Made by a program: the position numbers and the translations under genes. Of a stretch of DNA of 26,291 bases, positions 15,632 through 24,600 are shown in pieces. Numbering within the stretch: the stretch's first letter is position 1; each line of letters starts with the position of its first letter. The stretch is from Chrysochromulina parva (taxonomy: Eukaryota; Haptophyta; Prymnesiales; Chrysochromulinaceae), in the NCBI GenBank assembly GCA_002887195.1, contig PJAB01000461.1, forward strand, positions 1 through 26,291. Reading direction: 5' to 3'. The notes below the pieces were generated by a model. It saw only the letters and a program-made list of their open reading frames with translations, was not told the DNA's origin and did no database searches.

Positions 15632-16216
15632 GCCCGCCCCTTTCCTGCAACCCTTTCTCTGGGGCCCTCATTTCTCGCCCACACAAAGAATGAAACACAT
15701 TGCGAGTTCCGAAAACGAAGCACAAGAAAAGGTTTTTTCTGCACAGGGCAGTGCGTCAAAATTAATTTGAACCATGATCTCGGGAAACATGGCCCGTTCG
15801 TAAGTAATTCCGCGCGAAGCTCTGACCGAAAACTTACCGAAATGAAAGTCAATCGAAAACTGGCGGAATCTCAGATCGTTCCAGCTGTCGGTCGGCACTG
15901 CGAAGACCGCGTTGCCCTGTTGCCCATGGCGGGAGGCTCGGCGAGCGCTTCAATATGCACCCAGAACACTCTGGCGCAGCAACGACGAGGAGCGCGACCC
16001 GCGCACGCAGAAAGGATGGCCAACAGGAACTGAAGTCAGTCTCCTCTGCTGACTGCGCAGAGAGCGTAGTCTCTGCCTGCTGCTCGCTGTGCACCCTCTC
16101 TCACCGCGCTGCTCCTGCGTCGCCTCTCTTCCTCGCAGATCATCTTCAAGCGCGGCAGCCATGGGTATGAGACACAACAACATGGTGCCGAACACTCGCC
16201 GTACAGAACAGTTCCT

Positions 16217-16260
16217 GTCGCATGACACCGTCTTCGTCATGCGATGACGTGTCGTGCGAC
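16217..16260. other. Nested inverted repeat / hairpin
   Basis: GTCGCATGACAC (16217-16228) pairs with GTGTCGTGCGAC (16249-16260) over 12 positions with one G-U wobble. Inside, GTCAT (16236-16240) pairs with ATGAC (16244-16248) across a GCG loop and stacks directly on the outer stem's 3' arm. The only unpaired part besides the loop is a 7-base bulge (16229-16235). It lies in a region without genes. It may be a DNA cruciform, a structured RNA or a regulatory palindrome; I cannot tell which. Confidence 0.6.
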
Positions 16261-16727
16261 TCTTTGCGTTCCCTGATGGGGGCGCGCCATCGGGCGCGCC
16301 TGTGCACAGATTCAACCTCATCATTATCGGCTCGTGCGACTCGCTACGGTCAAGAACAAGAGCGCATGCTAGGTGATTCCTGCGCGGCATCCACGCAAAA
16401 CGCGCAGCGTAGCTCACTGCGTAGCAAACGCTAGTGCAGAGTCGCGCATGCCATGCGCGGGATCCCGGCGTGTCTTTTGCGCGCCCTCTGGATGTTAGGG
16501 AAGCACGATCGCAGTCTGCACGATGGCAGTCTGCACTGGAGCGAAGACCATCGTGGCTTCCCGCGACGCCGACGAAGACGTCGTTTGACAAGGCCGGGAC
16601 GTCGGATGAGCCGGTCACCGACGCGCGCAACGGGCGCAAGCGTCGCGCTGGCGAATGCGTGCGAATCTACAGAGCGCGATCAACGCATCGATTGCGTCGT
16701 TCGCGTTTAATGATTTTATGGTTGTGA

Positions 16728-16960
16728 TTGTGTGTGTCATTATCGTTACCGGTAAGCGAGACCGGAAAAAAAATAAAAAAAATTGTCACGGCTGACATTG
16801 CGAGTGTTTATTATCGTAATCAACTTGTGGTTACGAATTGCTCTCCGATCCGGGAGGACATTCCTGTTCAAAAACACCTTGAAGGACGCCGGAATTTCTT
16901 TATGTTCTCTTACTATGGTTCTATGCTCTTTGGAGCTACTAGATGAGCGTTTCGTGGCGG
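16728..16960. other. AT-rich island, unknown content
   Basis: Base composition drops sharply compared with both sides, with a poly-A run (AAAAAAAATAAAAAAAA near 16,768) and a palindromic TACCGGTA just before it. Short overlapping plus-strand frames exist (72 and 64 codons), but I recognise nothing in them. It could be an inserted fragment, a promoter or a remnant of mobile DNA. Confidence 0.35.
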
Positions 16961-17066
16961 CGCCACATCTCGTATGACGTTACGAAAACGTCGCGCGATC
17001 GCCATCGCGGGGGCGGGGCGCGTCGGGGCGCTACGCCGAGCACACGAAACGACACTAACGTGAGAG

Positions 17067-18656
17067 TTAGTCCTTGCGCATGCGCAGCGGGCTCGGGTTG
17101 AGCGTATGGTTGGCCAGCTCGAGCGTGTAGTCGGCTAGCTCGGGCCTTGACATGAGGAGCTTCTCATCGCGCTGTCCGTCGATGCCGCGGCATCGTGACT
17201 CCATGGTGCGCTCGAAGATGAGCATAGTCGTGTCCTCACCCTTCGAGGCTACGAAGTAGTCTTCGAGGCGTCTCCGGCTGCGCTCCACCAGACCCGCCGG
17301 CTGGAGCGCCTGGAAGGAGGCGGTGCCCCCGAGGCGGCTGCGCGCGCCCACGCCAGGTGCGCTGTGTCGCACGGTCACTGCTCGTGCGCCCTGAAGCGCG
17401 CGCACGGCCTGGCTGCTGCTGCTGCTGCTGCGTGCCTCGCTGCTGCCAAGCGGCCGGCCGAAGCCGCTGCGCGTCGCAAAGTCCATGAGCTCTGGCGTGG
17501 CGAGCACCGAGGCCGGCGGCACTCCCTTGAAGATCGCGACCAGCGGCGACTGCCGGTTTAGGTCGCATGCGAGGCGAGGGGGCCGGTAGGGGCGCGCGGG
17601 CAAGAGGCTCCCGAGCAATTGACCCGTCGACGCCGCCTTCTCGCGCCGGAGCTTCGACTTGCTCTTCACCATCGCCTGCACGGCCACCGTCTGGCGCATC
17701 GTGCCCCACCCTTCCGGGGTCCCTTTCCTGGGTAAAAACGCCGAGACACTCGCATTCGAGCCACTCGCGCGCTTCAGGCCGAGCGACGGCGGCTTGGCCC
17801 CAGCGATGGCGGGCAGTATCGCCGCGCTGGCTGTGCCGCCCTCGGGCCGCTCGATGTGCGGCAGTTGCGGGATGAGGATCGGGCCAAGCGGCGAGGCGCG
17901 CACAGGCCCGTTGTTGGCGCCAAGATTCCAAGTGATCGCCCCAGATACGCCCTTTTCGGACGTGGCAGTCTTGGACGCACCCGCGAGGGTCGCCGACGCA
18001 GCAGCCTCGGACCCCAGCCGCTCCGCGAAGCGCATGTGCTGCGTGAAGCGCTCCGGGCTGAGCGGCGGCGCCCCGAGCAGCGCGAGCAGGTGCCGGAAGA
18101 CGGCCGCGGCCGCGGGACCCTGCTGGCTCTGAGAGCCGAGCGCGCCGTGCCGGCGCAGTGCCACCAGCTCAACGGTTGCGACCAGCGGCGCGAAGTGGTC
18201 CAGGAACGTGTCGATCGCGCACACGAGCTTGACGGTCAGGCGAGCGTACTGCACAGCCATCAGCCGGAGGAGTTCGTCGCGCTGCGTCTCGAGGTGCGGC
18301 AGCTGCAGCGAGACGAAGAGGTACCAGAAGGCATGCGTGGCGAGCAAGCAAGCCTCCCTGCTCGTGGCGTCAATCTCAAAGTCAGCCTGCGGGCAGCGCA
18401 GCTTCTCGGGCAGCGTTCCGACGACCTCGTGCAGTAGCTCGGGCGCGCGCACGTCAAAGGGGGGCGGCTGCGAGAGCGAGAAGTCCGCAATGTTTGCAGC
18501 TTGCTTTGGCGCCTCTCGACTGCGTTGCGCCTCCCGGCCAGGGCGCATGCCATCCCGAGGGAGGTCCGCGGCGACAGCTATTCTGGTCCCAACCGATGCC
18601 GTACCATCGGTGAGCGTCTCCTTGGCATTCGCCCGCGGAAGCTTTCGAAGGCCCAT
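17067..18656 (-). CDS. FAM227-like protein, possibly cilia-associated
   Basis: The frame encodes 529 residues with ATG at 18656 (MGLRKLPRANAKETL). The central part, about residues 100-165 (EACLLATHAFWYLFVSLQLP, then QRDELLRLMAVQYARL, then DTFLDHFAPLVATVEL), follows the layout of the FAM227 'FWWh' region: a short aromatic FW motif, a Leu-rich helix, an A-x-x-Y helix and a helix ending near FP/FAP. A later motif NRQSPLVAIF resembles the G-x-SPLV segment of that family. FAM227 proteins are of unknown biochemical function and are mostly found in ciliated species. The FW-Y here replaces the usual FWW. The C-terminal half is Ser/Ala/Arg-rich and disordered, including a Ser run. No signal peptide or TM segment is seen. 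The family call is from memory of the motif layout and is moderate only. Confidence 0.55.
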   Translation of the reverse strand: MGLRKLPRANAKETLTDGTASVGTRIAVAADLPRDGMRPGREAQRSREAPKQAANIADFSLSQPPPFDVRAPELLHEVVGTLPEKLRCPQADFEIDATSREACLLATHAFWYLFVSLQLPHLETQRDELLRLMAVQYARLTVKLVCAIDTFLDHFAPLVATVELVALRRHGALGSQSQQGPAAAAVFRHLLALLGAPPLSPERFTQHMRFAERLGSEAAASATLAGASKTATSEKGVSGAITWNLGANNGPVRASPLGPILIPQLPHIERPEGGTASAAILPAIAGAKPPSLGLKRASGSNASVSAFLPRKGTPEGWGTMRQTVAVQAMVKSKSKLRREKAASTGQLLGSLLPARPYRPPRLACDLNRQSPLVAIFKGVPPASVLATPELMDFATRSGFGRPLGSSEARSSSSSSQAVRALQGARAVTVRHSAPGVGARSRLGGTASFQALQPAGLVERSRRRLEDYFVASKGEDTTMLIFERTMESRCRGIDGQRDEKLLMSRPELADYTLELANHTLNPSPLRMRKD

Positions 18657-18913
18657 GCGCGCGGCCGGGAGGCGGCTTTAGAAACGACGACGCCTGGCCG
18701 ATCTTCATACGGCGGGAAACGTGCGGGGTCACGCTGAATGAAAATTCCCAACACGGTCGTACATGTTCGCGTTCATACGAACTAACTCTGACTTCGTTAC
18801 CGTTCCGAGACGGTATGTATGTGAATAGGCCTCACCGTTGTAACGAGTACAATGGGTAATGTTAAGATTGGCCCGGCGGAAACCCGCAAATATAAGCTTT
18901 CTATTAACCTAGC
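18657..18913. other. Intergenic region between two minus-strand genes
   Basis: These 257 bases carry the promoter of the FAM227-like gene and the 3' UTR of the ARM-repeat gene. The region is AT-richer near 18,740-18,910 (ATATAAGCTTTCTATTAACC at its end). No RNA gene or repeat is seen. Confidence 0.4.
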
Positions 18914-21277
18914 TTACGTTCGAGAAGCTGCGCGCTCTTCGCGGAGCGAGGTGAGGCACGGCTTTAAGCAAGCGACCCACCCCTTTGGTTCTGGCTCCTC
19001 CACCTCCTGACCCTTGTTCATCGATGGGAACACAGGACTGCCGCGCACACTCCACTCGAATGGTGGCCTCAGCGCACCGGCGGGTGTGCCTGCTAGCATC
19101 TGCGCCTCAGGGCTCCAGTCCAGGCGAGGCGGCGACTTTCGTGGATCATCGTATCTCCGGGCGACCTTTGAGGGGAGCCCTGCGGTATCTCTGAAGACCA
19201 CAAAGTGGTTTGGTCCAGCTACAAGGTCAGAGTGGAACTGCAGCCAGTTCTGTGCGAGGTGAATGCTTGCCAGCGCCTTGGCATTGCAGTCTTTGCTGAG
19301 TGCTCCACGCGTATGACTGAGTTCGGTGACCACGGAGCTCAGCGCGTCTCCAAGTCCGGCCGCGATGGCCAGCTGACACCTAACCGAAGAGTCCTGCGTG
19401 AGCTTCAGCACGGCCAGCCCTCCCCACTTGGCCACTCGCACAGATGCCGTGTGTCTGCTGAAAGCCGCTTGGATGGCACCGAACGCGCCAGCATCAACTG
19501 CCTCCTGCTTTCGAGCCTCGTTGCTTGCAAGGCGACTGATGAGGCTGCACCCCGCCGCCTGCACGCTCTCCGATTCGCCATGCGCATCGAGCACCCGCAC
19601 GATGCTCCCGATGCCATCGGCGAGCAGAGGAAGCGACCGGGCCTTCGCCGCTTGGCGTGCGCTGCATAGAGACCCAAGGCGAGCGAGCGCCGACTCCACA
19701 AGCAACGGGTCAGAGTTGATTTCCTCTGTCTTGAGAATAGCGAATGAGTCCTCCGCCGACGCAGTCCGAATCCGATCGGGCGTCGGCAGCCCTCCACCAA
19801 CGCTGCCTTGGCCATCCTCCTCATCAGCGCTCGTGGATTCGACGGGGATGGCAGATGGTAGCTGAGCTCCCCTCTCGGCCATGATGCTCTTTTTCGCCTG
19901 CTCCCAAGCAGGTGGTGGTGTTGCACACGCGTTCGGTAGAGGCTGCCCAGCATAGAAGGGCGTAGATTGCATCGAGCTTCCCGATGCTTGCATGCCCTCG
20001 GCGACAGTCGGGTCCGCTGCTCCACGTGTGCGCGACACCTCGTATCGCTTGGAGCCGCTTGCTCCTGCGTGCGTGTCGTCGGCCCTTACGACGTCGTCCG
20101 GGTTCGACCGAGACTGGTTCGTTGCCTGTGGTCGGGTACACTCAAGCGTCGACGCTGGCGCAGGCGCAGGCACGGATGCGATTGTTGGCGCGCCTTCGTT
20201 CGCAGCCGCCCCAGCGAGCGTGGGCATCGGCATAGGCTCCACAGGAACGATAGCTGAATCTGCGTGCACCGGTACTAGCGAGGCTGCGGAAGGCGCATCT
20301 GCAGCCGCATCTGCAGGCGCAGCTCCTGTTTCGAATGCGTGCGCGGACCCTGATGATGGGGATGATGGTGACAAGGTTGATGTTGGGATCGCTGCAACAG
20401 TCAACTCATTTGCAAACAAAGCCCGCAATACTCGTATGTCTTCTTCGACCCCTGGAGGTTCTGCTGCCGATGTTGGCTTCTCGGGCGTACCTTGCTGCAC
20501 CGATGCACTTGAAATTGGCCGTCTACTCCTTGCGATGGCATCGGCCGTCGCTGTGGAAGCCACACCGATCGGTGCTGCTGCTTTTGCTGCTAATGTTGCT
20601 GCTGACGGGACAGCTTGTGAGTTTCTCCCCGCTGATTCGGACTCAAGCCGAGGCAAGGGCAGCCGAGATGACGGCGCGGCTCTCCCGGCGTCGGATCGAA
20701 TCATGTGTGACGACGCACGCAGCTCTTCCATGTCAGCCTCCACAATTAAAGATTGGATGGCCTCCATGAGAGCAGTGGGCGAACGGCATGCCGGACGCTT
20801 TGATGGCTGCTCACATCCAAAATTGGCGGCCGTGATGACACGTCGAGGCGCATCTTCTTCCTGAGCGCGTACGCCAGTTGATTTCGAGCTTCGGGGAGCT
20901 GGGCTATCCGCTGGCGTTTTTATTCGGTCTGACCTTTGGTCTGCAACGCGTGATTCCTGAGCGCGAACGCCTGTTGGTTTTCGGTCTGACCTAACCTCTG
21001 CAACGCATGATTCCTGAGCGCGCACGCCTGTTGGTTTCGAGCTTCGGGGAGCGGGGCTGTCCGCAATGGGGTCTGGCCGTTTGAGCGCTTCGCCCTGCGG
21101 TGGCGGCTGACGAGATGGGGCTGGCAGAGAATTCGGTGCTGGCAGAGCATGGATGTCGGATGGAGACTTTTGAGGGGAGCGCTTGGGTTTGTTTTCAGGT
21201 TTGTCTTGTCGGCGCTGGTCGTCTTCCTTCCACGAACTCGGTGTGGATCCTCCCGTTGGTCGGAAAAAGTTGAACAT
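18914..21277 (-). CDS. ARM-repeat protein with long disordered N-terminus
   Basis: From the ATG at 21277 (MFNFFRPTGG) the protein has 787 residues. The same frame is open up to an ATG at 21565, which would add 96 Arg-rich residues. I prefer 21277 because the extra part spans a noncoding-looking duplicated element and is compositionally odd. Residues about 1-500 are disordered Ser/Pro/Ala-rich and include a three-fold repeat around TGVRAQE. Residues about 520-660 form helical armadillo-like repeats: LVESALARLGSLC, SLPLLADGIGSIVRVLDAH, QAAGCSLISRLASNEARKQEAVDAGAFGAIQAAF, KWGGLAVLKLTQDS, QLAIAAGLGDALSSVV. Such domains bind partner proteins; the partner here is unknown. The C-terminal ~100 residues have no known domain. 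There are no TM segments and no signal peptide. Confidence 0.68.
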   Translation of the reverse strand: MFNFFRPTGGSTPSSWKEDDQRRQDKPENKPKRSPQKSPSDIHALPAPNSLPAPSRQPPPQGEALKRPDPIADSPAPRSSKPTGVRAQESCVAEVRSDRKPTGVRAQESRVADQRSDRIKTPADSPAPRSSKSTGVRAQEEDAPRRVITAANFGCEQPSKRPACRSPTALMEAIQSLIVEADMEELRASSHMIRSDAGRAAPSSRLPLPRLESESAGRNSQAVPSAATLAAKAAAPIGVASTATADAIARSRRPISSASVQQGTPEKPTSAAEPPGVEEDIRVLRALFANELTVAAIPTSTLSPSSPSSGSAHAFETGAAPADAAADAPSAASLVPVHADSAIVPVEPMPMPTLAGAAANEGAPTIASVPAPAPASTLECTRPQATNQSRSNPDDVVRADDTHAGASGSKRYEVSRTRGAADPTVAEGMQASGSSMQSTPFYAGQPLPNACATPPPAWEQAKKSIMAERGAQLPSAIPVESTSADEEDGQGSVGGGLPTPDRIRTASAEDSFAILKTEEINSDPLLVESALARLGSLCSARQAAKARSLPLLADGIGSIVRVLDAHGESESVQAAGCSLISRLASNEARKQEAVDAGAFGAIQAAFSRHTASVRVAKWGGLAVLKLTQDSSVRCQLAIAAGLGDALSSVVTELSHTRGALSKDCNAKALASIHLAQNWLQFHSDLVAGPNHFVVFRDTAGLPSKVARRYDDPRKSPPRLDWSPEAQMLAGTPAGALRPPFEWSVRGSPVFPSMNKGQEVEEPEPKGWVACLKPCLTSLREERAASRT
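20860..21065 (-). repeat. Intragenic repeat coding TGVRAQE units
   Basis: Three copies encode SSK(P/S)TGVRAQE or KPTGVRAQES, and two are followed by CVAEVRSDR or RVADQRSDR. The outer copies also share DSPAPRSSK. The nested arrangement suggests stepwise duplication in the disordered region of the ARM-repeat protein. Confidence 0.8.
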
Positions 21278-21681
21278 CTGACAGTTCACCAGTGATGAGA
21301 GACAGCGCCTCCTCCTCTGAGGCTGCAGCCCACGACGCGCACTGTTGTCCGGACCGCGCAGCGGTATGCCGCGCGCGCGCCGCTTTTCGCAAACTCGTCC
21401 CAAACTTAACGAAACTCCCGGAACCAGGAGCTGCCTCAGCGACGCGTAACCGTTCCCCCTCTGCGTCACACTCGTAATTAAAGTCCCAAGTCGCGCCATG
21501 TGGTTCGGACGGCGCCAGAGGTATGCCAACTCCCCGGCGCTGCGTTTCGCAAAACTTACTCCCAAATTTGTCTTGAGATCGGTCGTCGCTCAATCCCACA
21601 GAAGCGTCTAGGGGATCCGGCATCCGCGACAAACCACGGTCCTTGGAAAGAGCAAGACGCTTGCCTGTTTCCTGAGGTTCC
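21278..21681. promoter_or_regulatory. Divergent intergenic region with a diverged ~85-bp direct duplication
   Basis: The ARM-repeat gene (minus) and the GT8 fusion gene (plus) diverge from here, so both promoters should lie in these 404 bases. Two related blocks in the same orientation are visible, about 21330-21410 and 21485-21570. They share CCCA-GCGC, CGGAC, GGTATGCC, GTTTCGCAAA-like and CTCCCAAA-like landmarks in the same order, about 155 bases apart. Similarity includes small indels that are not multiples of three, which argues against coding. Confidence 0.5.
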
Positions 21682-24600
21682 ATGGGGCGTCCATTCGTGG
21701 CCCTTTGGGCGCTGCTCGCCGGCGCCATCACGGGGGCTCGGAGCACCGATCCTCCCCCGACATTCGCGCCCGGATGCTCCCCCGCTGACACGGTGCGGGC
21801 GTGCATTTTGAGCGACCGCCCCGAGATGATGCTCGCGGTCCTTCGGAGTGCGCACGCGTCGGCGTCGCCGCGGACCTGCATCTCGTGGGACCTCTTCACA
21901 ACCGATACGGAGCGCATCGAGCGCCTGATGCAGGACGACCCCCTCGAGGGCGTCCCCCATCGGCATTCGGTGCGCGTGACGACCCTGCTGGATGCGGAGA
22001 TGGCCCTCGAGGAGCGCGGCGTCACGCCCGTATGGATGCGGTCGGCGTTTCGCAAGGGCGTCGGGGGTGATCCGCGCCGCACACTCTGGTCACTCCGCGA
22101 CCCCGCGTCCGACTCCGATCCGAAGCACTCGCACCCGCTGAACTTGCTCCGTTTTTACTTGCCGCTGTTGCCCCAGATGCAGCATGGGCGCGTGCTGCTC
22201 TTCGACGACGACGTGTGCGTGCAGGACGATCTTCGCGAGCTCTACCATGCGGGTCCGGTCGATAGCCCAGGGCGCAGCGCACATGGCCCGGCCGTCATTG
22301 CGTCGTGCCAGATGCAGCAGTGGGACTCGTCACGTGGTGGATTCCGCATTCGCACGGGGGAGTATACGTATGCAGACACGCCTTTCCTCGGCACGATCGG
22401 CGCCCCCGCAGGCTACCCGATCTGCGCAGACGAGGACGACGCGGAGGACGACGAGGAAGACACGTCATTCCTCGGCACGATCGGCGTCGTTGCTCTGCCC
22501 TGTGCGAGTGGCGACTGCGACAAGGCAGTCGTCACGGTGCAGAAACGTTGCGCCCCCGGCGCGCTCGAGCCAAAGCTCACGCAACTCCATTCCGAGATCA
22601 GCGGCTTGAACACATTTCGCAACGAGACTGCCTGGAACTTCGGCATCACGCTCGTGCACCTCGATCGCTGGCGCGCGTCGGGGATAGATCGGCGCTTCGA
22701 GCGCTGGTTCGTCGCCAATGAGCACTTCGCCTTCTTTGCCCCCAATACGATCAGCTTCGGTCTCGGCGTCGCATACCTCGCCCTTGCTGGTCAGGTCGAG
22801 TGCTGGCCGGAGGGCACGATCCTCGATGGCCTCGGCTTTCTGACCTGGCAAGACTTCGAGGCCAGTGACATGGACACGGTAGACGTCGAAGACTACACTG
22901 TTCTTCACTTTGCTGGCTCCAAGAAGCTGCCCGCAGCCGAGCAGGCTACCTGCTCCGCTGCGCACATCACGGCGATGCTGAAGCAACCGATGACGATGCA
23001 GCGTCGGCTCCAGCTGGCAGGAGGTTACACCCCGGCCAGCGGTGTTCCACCACCGTCTCCAGAGCTATCACTATCTCCAGAGCCGTCGCCGCCTCCACCG
23101 CCGTCGCCAGATTCTCCCCCTCCGTCTCCACCCCCGCTACGGCCGCCAAGCACCCCTCCACCGCGGAGCCCCCCGCCTTCTCCGCCGCCGCCGCCATCAC
23201 CGTTCGCTCCCGAACCGTCCCCACCACCGAGCAGGCCGCGGCCGAGCATGCCACCCAGCCCTCCGTCGGCCCCACCGTCTCCCCCGACCGTTTCTCCCCC
23301 GAGCCCCATGGCACACGGTACCGTATCTCCGGAGCCGTCGCCACCGCCACCGCCAGCACCAGATCTACCCCCTCCGTCTGCATCCCCGCTACGGCCGCCA
23401 AGTCCCCCTCCACCGCGGAGCCCGCCGCCTTCTCCGCCGCCGCCGCCATCACCGTTCGCTCCCGAACCGTCCCCACCACCGAGCAGGCCGCGGCCGAGCA
23501 TGCCACCCAGCCCTCCGTCGGCCCCACCGTTTCCTCCAGGGGCTGCTCCTCCGAGCCCGCCAACTGCACCTCCACCGCCAAGCCTGCCGCCGCCCCCAAC
23601 GTTCGCATCCGTTGGCGTACAAGGCGATGCCTGCACTAACGGGGCAGCATGCGCTGGTCAGCTCACGAACGACGTGTTGAGCGCAACCTCCTCCATCGGG
23701 AGTGTTACTGCCGGCGGGTCCACTGCCAGCACGGCTCTCAATGTGGGGCTCAACATCCAGACTCAGCTCAGTCCGTCTGGGCTTGCTGCGCTGCAGGCAG
23801 CACTCGGGATGGGCAGCACGCCGAATCCGGCCGCCCTTCCACCCCCTCCTGCGCTCGCTTTGCCGCCGCCGGCGACGTCACCACCAACCGCGGTTTTCCC
23901 CCCACCCTCGGGGTCTCCCCCGCCTCCATCGCCTCCACCTCCCTTCCCCTCACCGCCATCTCCCTCGCCGCCACCGTCGACATCTCCCTCTCCCTCTCCG
24001 CCATCTCCCTCCCCGACTCCCCCCCCTCCGTCTACTCCATCTCCGGTTCCTCCACCTCCGGCCCCGCCCTCGCCCTCGTCCCCGCCCGCACCGCCGCCGC
24101 CGAGAGAGCCCTCGCCGCCGTCGATACCACCGCCGCCTGCGTCACCACCATTCCAGCCGTCACCTCCAGCGGAGCCACCTCTGCCGCCAGGTGCACCACC
24201 GCCACCCGCCTCACCGCCACTTCCTCCTTTCTCGCCACCACCTCCATCACCGCCACCTGCGCCGCCACTGAACCCCACAACGTCGCCGGCTTCGCCCCCG
24301 CCACCTGCGCCGCCAACGCCGCCACTGAACCCCACGACGTCGCCGGCTAAGCCACCTCCATCATTTCCCGCAGCGGCGCCGAAGTCTCCGCCGCCAGCAT
24401 TTCCCGCAGCGGCGCCGAAGTCCCCACCGCCGCTGTTCCCAGCTTTTTCACCCGGATCTCCCCCGCTTGGCATGGCACCGTTGCCATCTACGCCACCGCC
24501 CACGCTTGGCATGGCACCGTCGCCATCTACGCCACCGGGAACGGCTTCCTCCACCACGCAGGGATCGCCGAGCCTGCCGGCCCTACCACCGCCAGCAGCG

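Larger units (their letters stand above)
15632..17066. other. 1.4-kb region between the LRR gene and the FAM227-like gene
   Basis: No gene is convincingly supported. This is upstream of the minus-strand LRR gene, so its promoter, 5' UTR and possibly a missing first exon should lie here. A minus-strand ATG at 16183 opens a short hydrophobic peptide (MLLCLIPMAAALEDD) that could be a signal sequence, followed by a donor-like GTGAGA at 16104, but I could not settle a phase-compatible acceptor. Also present are a strong nested hairpin (16217-16260), two GGCGCGCC octamers around 16,283-16,302, and an AT-rich island at 16,728-16,960. Confidence 0.45.

Noticed and set aside
15950..16639. Minus-strand open frame of 229 codons as a gene
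   Set aside because: No domain, ordinary chance composition, and it contains the nested hairpin. Only its internal hydrophobic start at 16183 is kept as a possible signal-peptide exon.
21195..22082. Minus-strand open frame of 295 codons spanning the divergent region
   Set aside because: It overlaps the ARM gene start and the antisense of the GT8 domain, has no recognisable domain, and is better explained as chance openness.
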